A DNA stretch of 64,000 bases from Dasyornis broadbenti (taxonomy: Eukaryota > Chordata > Aves > Passeriformes > Dasyornithidae): assembly GCA_013397935.1 (NCBI GenBank), contig VZRN01006401.1, forward strand, positions 721,531 through 785,530, written 5' to 3'. Within the stretch, counting starts at the first letter, position 1; every line of letters begins with the position of its first letter. Both the position numbers and the translations under genes were made by a program. The notes under the pieces are model-generated. The model searched no databases and was not told where the DNA came from. It saw only the letters and a list, made by a program, of their open reading frames with translations. Positions 12,241-27,364 of the stretch are shown here, in pieces.

Positions 12241-15200
12241 GGTCCGTTGTGTTTTCTGGAATAGCTAGCATAAAACCAAAGGCTGGCCCATTGTCAGGTT
12301 AGCAGACTTCCTTTTTGGCGATTCCTTCCCTCTTCTGTGAAGTTTTAATTTTCAAAATATCAAATGAAGAAACAAGAACAAAACCAAAGGAAAACAAAAA
12401 CCCCATAGTTTTCCTTTTAAGATTAAATTATCAATGTCCTTGAAAAGATGGAGTCAGGCCTTTATTGTAGATCATTACACTTTGGGTGTGGAACTAGAAA
12501 GAGTAGCAAAATGGAAAGCTAGTAAGGCTGTGCTTATGTAACTGTCTGCTTGATTTCTCCCTGCTGGAAATCTGGGAATGTCCGCAGCCTAAAAGGTGGA
12601 CATTTGTTAATTTAATCTATCCCACAGTGACTTGCTTCTTGTGGAAGCAGACTTGAGTGGGTGTAGGTAGACCTGTACCCAGACCAGAGTTCAGGAATAG
12701 CTTTGAGCTCCTACAGTTTACATTGTCCAAGTGCTGGTTTGTGAGTTTTACTTTTTACCTTCTCGAAGAACCACTCTATAAGATGAAGGGGGCAAACAGA
12801 TGCTGAACTCTGGCATTAGGCTTTCATGGAATGAGGACACAGTCCAAGCTCAAATACTCTCTTTTCTTCTAGTGGTTTCTTCCTTCTTTGAGTAGAAGAA
12901 TTTGGGATGTGGTTTTCAGCAGATGACAGTCTAACAGGTTGCACCTCTGGCTCAAAATGTGAGCCTCTTGGAGGACGGAGGCTTTTGGGTTCGCTGGCTG
13001 CAGGTGAATTTGGAGCACAATGCTGGAAGCTGTGCTCAGAGCTGAGCAGGGGTTGTAATGCATGCTACTTGCTTGCTTCTTGGAGACAGAGCTGAAACAA
13101 GAGGTGAAGTGTAGTTACTGTTTCTCGAGTGACAAAGACAGAACTACAGGTTGGTTAGGGAGAACAACACAGTAGCTTGCGAAGTTAGGGAGACTTTTCT
13201 GAAGTTTGTTCAGTGTTTTCTCCCCTTCACCGGTACACTCCGGAAAGGGAAAATTCTGTAGTCCATGAAGGTTGTGAGAATATAAAGCTTTGAGAATATT
13301 TTCAAAACTAAGCAGTATTTTTCAGAGCTTTGTGTGGGTGTTTGTAGGGGGCAGTAGGGAAAAGTATAGGAGAAAGCACAGCTAACAGTAACACTATAAA
13401 TACTACTTTGGAATTTATGCACCTCTGGCTGATTGTTTAGTGTTCTTGCTCTTGAAAAATGCCCTGGGAAATATGAAGATTTCTGTAGAAAAGGTTTTGA
13501 AACCTTTTTGCCTGTTTTAACCTTTTAATAATCTGATTACTAAATGGTAGGGAGATAGAAGTTCATTCAGCATTAGATTGTTAAGACAATCAAATAGTGA
13601 ATCATAATCCTAATGCCTGTTTTGTACCAACTGCCAAATAAAATCATGTTATTGGAATGAAGTGCATATATCCTGCTAAGGCACAAGAATGCTTGGGAGT
13701 TAGCATCTGATCACTTAACTAAGCTCTACAGCCAGGGATTTTTAAGAAAAGAGTGGAACTTGCAAATATTAGACTGGCAGAATTTGAAAATGAAAGCAAC
13801 CTGAATGGTAAGGTCCAATCAATAAATATCTTTATTCCCTGGTTATTAAAAATTTTTGACTGTAGTGTTTTTGTGCAAATTCTCTATGTTCATGTTAATT
13901 AAATATGCAGGGTATTATTGTGGTAGCTTTTTCTTTGCTTACTCTACACCATCAAACTCATCAATGTTTTCGCTATTAATTTTTTTGAGGCAGGCCATTT
14001 CTGGTCTCTGATTTTCAGATTCCATTTTCTGTCTCAGCTGTCTGGGCATAGATCATATTCATCTCTGATGACTTGATGAGTACCTTAGTTAGTGTATCTT
14101 AAACTGAACTCCTCTCATCTTTTCCCTTCCCTGTTCTGTCATCTCATTGCTCTTGCTTCCTACTTTGCCATCATCTTACTATTTTCCTACGGTGTCACAT
14201 GATGCCAAGTTTCATGATGTGTCGTGAAATCAAAAATTTGTTTTTAGAGATCTGTTCAGTTCCACTGGTGCTTACTGCATAAAGGTATTGATTTCTGTAT
14301 TGACTGTACAGACAGGATCTGCCAAGCTTCGTGTGCCCATAAGGCACATACCTTGCTGGGACTGTATCAATAACAGCCCTTCCAAATTGCACATTCTTGC
14401 ATCATGCAGGATTTGGGGCTGCAGGAACACGTCCCTCTGACGCACGGCAGCACAACAGAAAAAGGTACTGGTAAAGCAGGACATGGGGGTAGGGAGGTGA
14501 GGAAATAAAGCAAACGAAGTTCAGCTATCTGAAATCTCAAATGAAAGCCTGGGGAGGTCACAATTTAGTGTTGCAGCTCCTTGACAGAGTATGACAATTT
14601 AGGATTATCTGCATAAATCTAAGATACTGCTGAAAGCCAGTAAGTGTATTGGAATCTTTCTGATTTGTTTGAGGTTTTGTTTGTTACTTTGGCATGTTCT
14701 TTTCATGCTGGTTGTGCAGAGGCTTTTTGCACAATTTTTCCAGCCCTTGCTGGAGTCCATACTGAGCCAAAAGAAAATGCCTTGGCAGCATGACTTAACT
14801 GTGTATTGTGTTACCATTAGAGTAATATTCAAAATGTCTACTTTAGACCTGTCTGAATACAGAAAATAACGATCCTTGTCCTGAAATTCTCCTTAAAGGT
14901 GCTAAGTTTCTCTAACAGCCTTAAAACTTATTTAAATATTAAAATCTTCTATAAAATGAAACTCAATGATCGAAACTGTACAGGCAGTTCTCTAATGTAA
15001 TAATTTTGATTTCTTCCTAAGAGATTAACTTTGGGATTGTAGTTATTTTGTTGTTCTTCACTCATTGTATTTGCAAAGTTTCACAGTGAATCTATAAACT
15101 TGTCAGCTTTAAATTCTGCTAATCAAAAGATACTGTAGTTAGTCTTTAAGATCATATCTTAACTTCTGAAGCCTTTGCCAACTTGGTGTCACATTCACAC

Positions 15201-15410
15201 TCATGTGGTCTGCTGTTGAAAGGTACTTTCAACAAGCTGGCTTATTGCAAGGAGGGGACAGAAATATAATCAAGACTTTGATCTCTCAAGGACTTGGCAC
15301 ATAAGTATTCTCTCTGACTCCTTACTAAGAAATCTTCCTCTGGCATTTCTCCCCAAAATGTACCTTCTCCTGCTTCAGCAATATTGAAATGGGCTTAACA
15401 GTTCTAGGAA

Positions 15411-15590
15411 TGGCCTGGGAGATGAGTTCTGTTCCTGCCTTGCCACTCTCTGATATGCTGTGTGGTCTTGGATGAGTTATAGCCCCATTCCAGTTTGCTT
15501 ATCTGTAAAACGTAAATAATGCTCATGGAACTTTACAATCATTTTGAGTTATGTGAAAAGCTGATAGGATGAAGTTATGGAAGTATATTA
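15411..15590 (+). mobile_element. MIR SINE fragment
   Basis: The order of landmarks follows the MIR consensus: CCTGGGAGATGAGTTCTG, then TGCCACTCTCTGATATGCTG, TGTGGTCTTGGATGAGT, CAGTTTGCTTATCTGTAAAA, then an AATAATG segment and GTTATGTGAAAAGC. MIR copies occur in low number in birds, so this is an ancient insertion. The first part of the tRNA head is missing or too decayed to see. Confidence 0.75.
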
Positions 15591-17608
15591 AAATGAAGTT
15601 CAGATACTTTCAGCCAACTTTTATATACTATTGCACTTTAGAAAACTTCCATAGCATGACATATTAATATGAAGAAAATTATCTATAGATGGAATATGGT
15701 GTAAATTATCTAAGAGATGTTGTAATTTCTTTTGAAACTTTGAAAAGGCAACCTACAGTGCTGCTATTTGCAATTTCATTTTATTGCCATTTCACTTCAC
15801 TTTTCATTTAATTCAGAAGTGGCTAAACAAGTTCAAACTTTGAAAGAAACTGAATTTAAATCAGGGGGGAGAAACAGTATTAAGAAAAGAACCATGTTAT
15901 GTCTTTGCATCTACATGTGCTAGCATCTTCCTTCCTTAGAATCCTATAACACTTCAGTTTGGGGGTAAGGGTATATATTCTTATCAAGACATTAAGCTTT
16001 TTTTTTTTGCTGGCCTTTGAAATGTAGCTAGCTTTGAGAAGTGAGAAAACTGTTTAGCAGAACAGCAGTGCTGCACAGTATGTCGGAGACAAAGAACAAC
16101 ACAGTGGAAGTATACGGGAAAGCAGCATTTGTCCAAACTGGAATCTGACCAGTCAAGAATGGTGTTTATAAGCAAAAGAAGGAAAAAAAAAAAACACCAT
16201 TGCTTGTCTCAGTATGTTTACCAGTCTTTTGAGCTTGAAATCAGTAATGGGCTTTATTGTAAAGCATTCCTTTAAAATGGTTACCTTTGGAGCCAGACTG
16301 GACTGGCATACCTTACACTAGCACAACCTCAGCACACTTAGAAGATAAGTAAAGCTTGTAGGTTAGGCTTTTGTATATTTGAATTGCATGTTCTAATAAA
16401 CATACTTTGTTTGCATATTACTTCTGCCACCTTACAAGCTGTATTGCAGAGGGGAGCTAGGCAGGAGGAAGAAAGATGAAGAACACCATCATCTTGAAAC
16501 CAGCTATGGCTGCAAAGTTGACCTTATAAAAGCTGTAAAATCAAGCTATGGTTATGTCATATCTTTTCTGGAAGACAGATACAAAAAATAATTTCCGCAG
16601 CTGTTCGCAGAAGTTGCGGTGTTGTGTTTGAGAAAAATTTGTCCTCCCTATGTCATGTTTTCACTTATAGAAATGTTTTCTCTTATGAAATTCACATGTA
16701 CTTAATGTAGGGTGCCCGGCTCATCACTGCGGCTGTTTAAAATAGAAAAGCAGATGGAACAAATAGAAAGATTTACCTCACAGCTTGATCTCTTCCCCTG
16801 AAGCAGCCATTCATCATCAGCACTGCCGAGACAAACTGCAAAACGAGTTTCCCTTCACAGCTGCGATTGGACTCAGAGAGGTGGCAGAACTGCACAACAG
16901 CCTCAGGATTGGCTGGGCAGGATCACACCTCTGGAATCTGTTTATTTTCCAAAAATAAGATATAATCTTTTACATTTTGCCTAGAGATCTTTTATCTTGC
17001 ACTAAACTAGAGTGAACACAGTTAACTTCTTTGGAATATATGTACTACTTTAGATGGGTGGAATGAATTTAAGTTTTAGAGGTTTTGTGTGGTGTTGTTC
17101 TTTGTTTTTTTTCCTTATTTTCTCCTGAGAAAATTATGCCCACATGAGTTGTCTAGATCTGTTATTTGTGTTTTTCTGGGTGGCTAGAGATGATATTTGA
17201 AAACTTTCTTGCATCTGAACTGGAGCTGAAAGTTGTTTTCACATTTTATAATGTATTGACTTCAGCTTATACTAAAGGCAGTTATTCTTTTAAAGCTGTT
17301 TGTATGTCTGCTCAGTAGAATGTTCACACTTGCAGTACTGTCTTTCATTATTTTTGTAAGTATCACATTGCTATTTCTGATCATGTTTTAGTGAGATATG
17401 GCCTTTTTTTTATTATGTTAATCAATTTGAATAGATCTGAAATTTTCTTGGGTTTATTTTTTTTAAGTTAAGGACTTAAACTATTGTGATGCCCTATGTA
17501 AAATAATTCCAGACCACAACTGAATGGAAGATCTGATCATCTGCAGTGAATGTTCCAGCTGAGTAAGTATCTGGCATAACTGAATACTTCAGAACTCATT
17601 AACCTACT

Positions 17609-17636
17609 TCCTCTCTCTCTCTCTCTCAAAAAAAAA
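17609..17636. repeat. CT microsatellite with adjoining A9
   Basis: A TC/CT dinucleotide run of about 19 bases is followed directly by nine A. It is simple sequence with no sign of function. Confidence 0.85.
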
Positions 17637-20600
17637 GGTAGAAAATTATATGGAAAACACATATTACTTTTGTTGTGGTTCAGATGGGATGCATACAGAA
17701 GCAGAAGGCTGTGAAAGGCTAGTTTGTGAAGCAGGAACTTGTGGTTGTTATCAAGTAACACAGATTTGGACAAGCACCAAATGCAGCAATATTGACTGTA
17801 GGAGTTATTGCCTTCAGAAGAAGAGGCAAAGATACAGAGGAGAATGAGAAAGGAAATGGATGAGAAGAAAGATTAAAGCCGAGTGGCTGTCTACCAGAAG
17901 CTCTTAAAACCCAAGTTCAGCTTTTTTTCTCCTCCCTGAATAATTTGTTTTGCTTTTGTTATATTTAAATATGGATAAAGGCAGTAGTTAGTAATACTTG
18001 AATTGTCAATCAGCTTTTGAAAAAGCACCTTTATTTTCCTGATCTATATAGAATCAACTGTTGAGATTTTTAAAAGACTAGCTGTGATACCTTATTGGTG
18101 TTCCTTAACCAATATTGAACATTTCCTTCTTAAATCTTTGCACCCTCAGTGATGGTTTTATAAGCTTTCACATTATCCTGTTAAAATTCCTTGCTCTTTT
18201 GAGCAAAGTGATGAGGAAACAACATGTGCACTTATGGAGGAATTACCAGCAAAAGATACTTTAAAATCCCTGATGCACAAGTCTCTTTAATTGTTTGTTT
18301 AAAATCTTAACCCAGAGGAGTGACTGAGGAAAAAAACCTTCTTTGTAAGCTTAAAAAAAAAAAAATGGAATCCAACAGCTGCAAATGGAGGAGTGGGATG
18401 GTAATGGTATTGTTGATTTCTAATTTTTTATTTGTTAGTTATCAGGCAGATAACAAGCAAAAATAACTTTTGCCCTAAAGAAAACTTTCTTCCTATTGGA
18501 TAGGAGTGAGAGAGCTAGCAGCCTCATTTCTTTATGCTCACTTTCTAGCTGTTAATTGGAATATTTTTAAATTAGGATAACTAAGGGTAGCTGTGTGAAG
18601 GAGGGAATCTTGTTTAGTGCTGCAGAGATTTCTGAAGACTTACTTTAAGAAAGGGCTTCTCTGGCTGCTTCCCTTTTGTAAGCTGTAGGAAGTCTTGAAA
18701 AGAACCTTTTATATCTGTGCCTTAGGGCTGATACAACGATTTACGGTTTCTTTGGTTTATCAGCAGTATGTTTACATATCCTGAGACTTAGTGAGACTGG
18801 AGGATGAGCCTATGCTTTCAGATCTGAATTTGAAAGGGGATTTCATTATTATATTACTATAGTCTTCTGTATTGCGTATGTAAATGCTGAACCGTGCTCT
18901 CCCCTTTACATAAATTTTGCTGCCATTTAATCACTTTTGTGGAACAGAGAATGCATCTCTTCCCTTTCTCCATAGGGGTAAAAGAGCTAGTGAGGCAATT
19001 CTGGGAGTTTTTGATTTGTATCTTAATTGACAGTCAACCTCCTAAAATACTTGCTGATGCTAAGTTAGTAAAATGGGAAGCTGGTAGCAGAAAGCTTCAA
19101 AAAGTGTGATTGGATAGCAGAAGACATTTCAGACTGACAACTGCAAGATACGCATGTGAGGGGAAGCAAATTCTCATTTTTACAGGCTGTGCTTATGTGT
19201 TTACTATTCAGAAAATGATGAAATTACAAGAAAGCTGTCTGTTCATATTAGAAAACTCTAATTCCTATCAGAGAATGGGAACAGTATTTTGCTGTTTCCT
19301 CCTTACATGAAAGAGTAAAAGGCTTTCAATGTTCTTGTTGGGTGGTAGTTTGCAAGCAAAATGAGACAGCTTCATTATTTTTCTTAAATGAGGCACAGCT
19401 AACTTTTGAAGCTTTGTTTCTGTAGGCTAGTATGGCTCCCAGTAGCTTATACTGGTTCACATAACTGCATAGAAACTGCGAGAGGTTGCACTACCCAACT
19501 CTGGCTCTCTCTGAGTGGCAGGTTGCTGGAGGCAGGCAAGGAGTGCCTTAGCAAGGCAAGTGGACTGTGAGACTTCTACCTTCCTATGTTTTCTGGGCCT
19601 TTGGTACTGGTTGCTGTTGTTAGCACTAATCAAGGGGATGTCTGTGCCTTTGTCACAAAAATAGGAGTAACCCTCCCTCAAAAACACAGTGAGCCATGCT
19701 GTTGGGAGAGGATTGCACTTAGAAGCAGAAGGAAGAAGGCCAAGTGTCAGAGATGTAAATGAGGGGACAGAGAGTAAAGCACTTGTTTCACAGGCTGCGC
19801 TTTGCTGAAGGTGTCCCAGGGAGGGTTGTTAGTGGCTGTATGCTTTTTCTCAGTGCTCTGCTTAACATATATGAAATGAGAAGTGGGCAATAAAAAGCAA
19901 ACCCTGGAGTGGCTGGGATAGCTGTGGCTGTTCAAGAGAACTGTTTCCCCCAATGTTTTAAGTCCTTGTATGAGGAAGGTTATAAATAAAAAGAGGCAGG
20001 ACAAAGTGAAAAATGTCAAAATTATACTTTAAGGAATTGCTAGGAGATTTGGCTTCTGTTCCCCTCTCAATCTCAAAGTCTGGACCAGTATTTATCTGCA
20101 GAGATGAATATGTTACTAAAATAACATTTTACAGTTCTTGGATGAGTCTGGAAAGTAAGAAGTTAGTTTTAGCAATTTAGTAACAGTGGGTGATAGATAT
20201 CTAGAGATACTGATAGGAAGGAGTTTAGTGTAGGTGTGCTTGTTGTTTTCTCGGGGAGGCTGTCACCTCACAGTGACCTAAACAGTGTCACATCTCTGGT
20301 TTTAACAACTAAACTTTGTAACTTTTTCTTTTTGATTTGTAGAGTAGGCCTGGATTTTGTCAGATCGCCGGTTGTTTCCAATACTTAAAAGATACACAAG
20401 GCTTAGCGTTGTAAAAGGAGTCCTTAGATGGCAAAACACTCAAACTCCAAAAGTGTGATTGAAAACTTAGTGGGGACTTCGGAAGCATAGCATTATTTAT
20501 TTTGCAGGTGACTGTTTCTAGATTACTAATTAAATGCCCATGGGGGAAACAAGTGTGTTCAAAGACATTCCCAAATTTTCTTTTCCCCCTGTAAGTATAA

Positions 20601-21517
20601 AAAGAACACATTGAGCTTATTGCTTCTAATTTTAAAATAAATCAGAAGTTATATGAGAAAAAGATATTACATGTAGTAGTATTCCTCTTCCTGGAAGAAG
20701 GGTTAGAGAGGAATATGGACTACTGTTAACTAAATTTCATTATACTTTGCATACTGCTGTAAGGCACTGATGTGCTGGTAATGGTAAAAGAGGATCCTAT
20801 ACAAAGCAGAACTGAAAGTCTGTGCAGAAATGGTGTAAGATCATTGTTTAAGTCAATATGGAATTAACTGTTGGTATGAGATGTATAGTTCCAGTTGCTG
20901 ACACACCATTCCAATAGTAATGAAAAATTCCCAAAAAATACACTTCAGAGTTTGCTTATGTACATTAGTTGCAAGGAAACCAGGAATTACTTAAATTTGT
21001 TGACTGTAGTTTAAGAAAATTCTTTTAGGTCTTTCATTTTAACATAGATCAATATTATAAAATGGTGTGGTGGTTTGGTTTTGAAGCTGCTGAGTCTACA
21101 CTTGGGAATGTTCTGTTCCTCAATTTGATCTGCTGATCCATTCTTGGCTCCTAGTTACTCCCAAAACAGTGAGACTTCCAGAAAAAAAGTTGTAGGTTTT
21201 ATTTATTGCCCTCTGGTTCTTCAGCCTGTAGAATTCATGTACTACAGACTTCTTTTATTTTTCATTTAAGATTCTTATGTTTACAGGTTTGTATAACCTG
21301 GACGATATAAATGTGACTCAAATATGTCATGAATTGACAACTTTGGCTACTGTAGCATTTCATCACACTTACTTTATTAAATACAGTGGAAACGGCCTAT
21401 TTGGTACCACTGCACACAGGCAAAACCAAGTAAACGTTTAACAATAGTTACAGTAGTTTGTAGTAATGTTTTTGTGTTGCTTTTAAATGGCCTTCTTCCT
21501 AGTCTTTAAAACAAATG

Positions 21518-21543
21518 TTTATATACATACATGTATATATATG
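21518..21543. repeat. AT/AC microsatellite
   Basis: Alternating TATA/CATA/TGTATATA units, partly self-complementary. Confidence 0.7.
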
Positions 21544-22167
21544 AGACCTTTCTCTTGGCTTGTCTTTGCATTTGTCTTAATATTTTTTCATATCTTAATT
21601 TTAATCTTGGAAAAACTAGAGAGTTACTGAGAATAAAACAAAATAAATTTCTCTTTTAAAGTGAAGGAGATGATTTTTTGCTAGTGGTGTTTCTTCTTAC
21701 CACCTCAGGTTAGCGAAGCAGAAAAGATGGAGTGATAGAAAAGACAGAAGGCAACCTCATTCAGGAGAGCGCCAATCTATTGTCTAGTGAAACTAAAAAG
21801 GAAATTGCTGTGATTGAGGTGGTAAACTAACTCAACAACAAGAACAGCAGATGGGGGAAGGCAAGTGCAGATGTTTGGCTAGGAAAATGGAAAAGCTCAG
21901 AGAAGAACTGATTAATTCCTTGTGCTAAGAGGATGCAGGAGTTTACAAATAATAAAGATAAATATAAGAGGAAAAAAGTTCAAAATCCCCCTGTGTGTAA
22001 GGTTCTTCTTTTGAATCTTGAAAGGAAAGGTGAAATTTTAAAAAAAAATGTTTGGATTTCTTTCAGATGATAAAAGCCAAAACTTTATTCTTGAATGATG
22101 GAAATGTTTAACTTCAATTATGCTCGCTTGTCCAGGATCTTTCATCATGCAGCCCAGGGAATAGGCA

Positions 22168-22251
22168 GAATTTAATGAATGAATTTAATGATTTCTGGAA
22201 TTTAATGAATTTATGGAATTTAATGAAACATTTAATGAATTCTGGAATTTA
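22168..22251. repeat. Short tandem array built on TTTAATGA
   Basis: Five copies of TTTAATGA occur within about 80 bp, most framed by GGAA or GAA (GAATTTAATGAAT, GGAATTTAATGAA and variants), followed by a broken sixth copy. Spacing varies from about 11 to 18 bp, so this is an imperfect minisatellite. Confidence 0.75.
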
Positions 22252-25200
22252 CTTACATGTTTCCTGGGGGAAGTAGGAACATATCTCGTGTCAGGGGGCA
22301 AAAAAAAAAAAAAGTCAAGTCTGTAGTGACTTCAAACTTACTATGAACTTAGTACCAATTTCAAAGCTCAGCCAAAATAATAGCTCCATCAGCTGGTGAT
22401 AATTGTTTCTCACAATAAAGAATCTTAATCTAAAAATCAAGGTAAAAGCCTTAAATTTGTTCAGAGTAGTTTTTGGAATAGCGTATGCACAACTTTCAGA
22501 AGGTGAGACCTGACAGAAATAACCCAGCATTTTAGCAGCATGGTGCAGAGTATTTGTATATGTGTGCATATGTATGAGTTTGTGTGCATATACAACTGGT
22601 GGTAATCTCTGGTTTAACATGTAACTTGTTATAATATTGTGGACAGTCTAACTGGGGGGAATGAGCAGGGGGCAGTAATTCCTGAGTATATCAGCAGTTT
22701 GTACAGTGCTGTGACTAAGCATGCATTAACAGTGCTTGCTTTGGTAGGCGAATATTCAGTGTTGGAACCCTGTCTTGGTGGCTGTTAGAATTACATTCCC
22801 TTTGCTGTGGGGCACTGCACTTCTGTAATATCCTTTTTATCTTGTGTTTCTTTTTAAAATAAATTATAAGCCTGCTGTGATAAATGGCTGAGCAGGAAAC
22901 ACCTTGGTACCCTCAGTGCTTTAAAATAAGAGGTGAAAAAATTCTTTGCCAAAAGGAAGCTGATAAATAATGGCCTTCTATGCAGAGGGATTGGACTGAG
23001 TTATACCATTCTGCTTCAAGTGGAAACGAAGGCAAAAATATATAAACTGTTTCTTCAGTAATTGTAAAAGCTCCAGATATTGTAGCTTAAACCCCCTCCT
23101 CTCTATCTTTACTTTTGCATTCAGGTATCTGTAACCTTTCTATTGAACAACTGAAGGAAAAGAATGAAATGCCACAAAGTAAATGTACTTAAGAGTGACT
23201 AATCTAATGTTTGAGGCACTAAATCACAGCTGGATAAGGCACTGAATATGGTTTGATTTGGGAGGAAGAAGTGCATGGGTCAATAGTTTTGGTTTGTTGG
23301 TTTATAGATCAAACAGATTATGGAAATCACCCTGCATCAAGATGAGTTTCAGTATTTTTGCACCTTCTGGAGCTTTTCTTTTTTTCTGTTTCATAATGTT
23401 ACTGCTCAGAAATATTTCTGTCAGTCTAAAATTTCCACACTACAAACTATTCTCCATTTTATCCACAGCTATAAACTGTAGGAATAGCTTTTGTCTTGTC
23501 ATTACTATGACTTCATTTGAGAGTTTTATAGCTATACCCTACCCATATATCTTTCTAAACTAGTATTGGTTTGTATTAACTGAGATGTTACCATGTGCAA
23601 AACCTGCATAGATATGCCCGGACTTTTCCTTGGAAAGAGTTGTTACGACTTTTTTCTTTGAGAGAGTCTGTTCATTTTGTTGCAGCAGATCTTTTGATAT
23701 TTGACAGGAGCACTTGAACTACACAAGAGGTATTTTCTTTTTCCCTATGGCTACCACTCAGATTTGTCAAGGCTATAAGTGTTAAAAAGAAGGATTTCCC
23801 TTTGTGCATTTACGAGCCTCTGAAAACTTTGCAGCATTACAGGCATTGCTTAGGAGTTGGGGGGAGCTGCCAGATCAGTAGTGACAGTGGAGGTGTAATG
23901 GTAAAACTGGGCTCTGTCCTCAAATCTGCAGTCTAGTCATGTAGACATGGTAGATTTTTCCCTTTCCTTGGAGCTGCAATGGGGGCAAAACATTACAGTT
24001 GGACCATGGATATAATTGTTGCTGTTCACTGGAATTTCTGGACTCTAACAGTTTGCTATGTGTAAAGAAACTTTTATTTGTGAATAAAATTATCCTTGTA
24101 CCCTGGGGCACCACCAGCAGCAGCATTATGCCACAGTACCAAAGTTTGCAGGCTTGAAGCTTAGTGGGAGTTTATGCAGGTGCTGTTTGTGTTCAAAATC
24201 ATTCATGCAACCTGAATTCTTCCCCCTTGAGTGTTGACATTCTATTCAATTGCAGAGAAAATGCAATCCTCACCACAGTCATTGTCCAATTAAATTCTGA
24301 GAATATAAACTCAAATTTTAGTCAAGGACAAATTTACTACTTTCCCACGTTCAACTTATCTCTTCTAAACTTTTTGATGTAGGATATTCTGTGGATCAGG
24401 GACTACCAAGAGTTGAAAAAGGGAAGTTCCTGTGTTTGCACACATTGTCTCAGATCTCTGGTGGAGCTCTGTTTCATTGTTGTAGTCTATTTATGCTTTC
24501 CTGCAAGTTCTGGAAATGCTGAAACTGCAGAAAGCAACAGCGTGGTTCTGAGCAACTGTACAGCAAGTTCTATTTTAATCACTTTCATCAACTTTATCCT
24601 ACAGTGAAAGCTCTGTACTGGATCGCTTTATCGTGGAGGAAGGAGGGGGAATTTAAGTTGTAATTAAGCCCTGTTTTAATATTTGATTTACGTATGGAAA
24701 TCATGAAAATAAATATGTTAAACATTTCCTAGGGCTTTCAGAGCATTCTAAATCAATAAATGGTTGATAGAATAGTTTTGCACCAGCAGTTAAAATGCAA
24801 GCCTATTGGTACTGTTTCTTTGCCCATCGATTCAGGGCATGGAATAAAGATAGAAAATGTTAGTTTGCTTCCCAGAATAACAGCATCATAACATTAATGA
24901 TTCTGGAAGACTTAGTATTTAGTCTCCCAGGAATTGTTCTACTGTCTGGTTAAGGTAATTTGACTAAGAAACAGTTATACACTATTTGTATTGGTAAAAA
25001 ATAAACCTATACCCTGGCTATTTTGCCAAGTTTAGAGTTGTTTTTCTTAGGTAGGTACACATGTTCTTAGCTTTCATGTGGAAATGAAGTATTGACTGAA
25101 GCAGACAACTCCTTTTTGGCTTGTTCAGCTGACAAATACTTCCCTTTAATATATATACAGCCTAGTTAGTAAGGAGGTACTGCTGCTAATGTGTCCCTTG

Positions 25201-27364
25201 GGTAATAAATAGGAAAGAATCTCAGATTTCATTTCTGGCTTGAAAACAAACAAAAATGTTTACAATGTTTAATTTGAACTAAATAAATATGGACAAATGT
25301 GAAATACCTACATTAAATGCAGTTTTCCAAAACAGAGAATGCTTCTGTTTTAATGTAATGGGCTGTGCTGTCATTCAGGCTTTTACTTAAGTGATACTAT
25401 ATTGTTCTTCTGCATAGGAAGTACTGTTTTAAGACATACGAAGTTTAATTCAAGTGTTATTAATATTTAAAATCAGAATTTTAGATGTTTTTATAATCTT
25501 AACAGTTTTAGAAGATCATAATATTAACTTGCCAGGTATGTAAGCAGCTATAAAGTACCCAACATTGTAAAGAGGAGCTGAGCTTACATTACAATGCTGA
25601 AAAACATCCCCCATCTCCTAAACAAACACTTTGTCTCAGTACACTTTGTGGAGCATTTTATCTCTCAAATGTTTCCCATGTTTGTTAGATGGCTCAGCTC
25701 CAGAAGAGCTTTAACATAGCCTGCCCTTTCCTTGTATGCTTTGCTGATGATGTTTTCCTGCTCTCCATTATTCAGGTCTGTAATGAGTGCTATATTGTAA
25801 TTACTTCTTCCCTGCATATCCCTGATATAGACGTATTTCTTCCCATATCTCAATTCTTCCATGTTTTGTTGTTTCCATGTCATATAGAACAAGGTTTTGC
25901 CTTTCTGTCCCAGGAGCTCAAAATTTCATTCAGGCAGAAATGGGACTTCAGGACTGAGCTGCTCTAGGACTGTTTTTTAAAGGGCACCTTTCCATATCAC
26001 CCTCTGTTCCATGGGTGCCTGGACATACTATTCAGTCAACTATTCATTGATTCATAATGATCTGAATGTCCTAGGAAATATTTAACATATTTATTTGTCT
26101 ATCTAATATACTGATTCAAGGATATAGAGTATGAGTGTCTTCTATATCTCTTAACTTATTCTGATGTCTTCCAAAACAGCAAAAATGTCTTAAAATTTTC
26201 CTGTTCTGTTATGAGTAAATATCTAGTATTGGCCCCTCTGGAATCCTGTATGTGTTGGTAACATAACAAATCTTTTTCATTATTAAATTTTGAAGAATTC
26301 TTTCTACATTAATGTCTTAATTTAAAAAAAAAAACAAACACCTAATTATATTTAACCTAGGTTTTGTTTTCCAACCACTTTATAATTTACTCTGACATAC
26401 AAAATTTCCTTGTTACTATTTATTTGGGACAACATTGTGACAGAAATATTGAGACCTTAAGCCTGGGAGCTGTAAGTTATAAATATGTCAAATAGGCTGT
26501 TTTGCTGTCACAGAAAAGTTCCTGCCTGAACTGGCAGTATTAAATTTTCTTTAGCAAACAGGTAGCATGAATTAGTTACATTGCTGAAGCCTTCTGCTGA
26601 GCCTCCAGTAGCAGCCTTGACAGTATTTTGGAGTATAACTCGATGCATTGCTGGCCAAAGGGAGAATTTGTTCTAGCAATGGTTGTTAGGATGGACTGGA
26701 GGTTAAATTGTTATGACAATAACCACACTTGGAAATATAATCTATTAGTGGAATTTTTTTTGGTTGTTACTATAGGGAAGGGAAAGATTCCTTTGGAACA
26801 ACTTGTACAGTAATAAAAATGTAAACAAAGACTGTATGTAATGTACAGGGTAGGTTTAGACATAGATTAATCAGTACAGCAATAACAATAAAATGCATGC
26901 TTGCTTTTTGTAATGTCCCTGAAAGCAAAGTGACTTTGGAACTGCTTTGTCAGGCAAGTCTGAGCCTATGGAGGGACAGCAGAAAGCCTGAGGTACTAGT
27001 CACTTGAAACATGTCAGGCAGCCCAGGCTATGGGAGCAGATGAGTTTTATTTCTCTTCGCACGTATTTCAAGCCCAGAGCCTTTCCAAGAGGCAATTCAC
27101 CATTTCTTCCCTGATAGATAAGTCATTTTCCTTCTGATATGTTGATTTTTCTCCTTGCATCTTTCCATTCTCTAGGGCTCTTTGAGTATTCCACTTGCCA
27201 AGTCTTAAAGCTCCTTTCTTACTTTGTGGAATTTAAGGAGTTGTTTTTATATGACTGTTGCCTTTGAGGTACCTGAAAGAGTATTCTTTCTGCCTGTCTT
27301 TGCGTCAGGTCACTTCTGTAATCAGTCTCTTTGGCTCTCTTCTGCAAAATGCACAGACTTAATG

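Larger units (their letters stand above)
5373..15410. other. Noncoding DNA, no gene seen
   Basis: No exon is recognisable. Open frames are short and show no family motif. The stretch holds two tRNA-like SINE heads near 9.4-9.8 kb and a poly-T tract at 12.2 kb, listed separately; otherwise I see only AT-rich unique sequence. It is probably intronic or upstream of SESN1. Confidence 0.55.
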
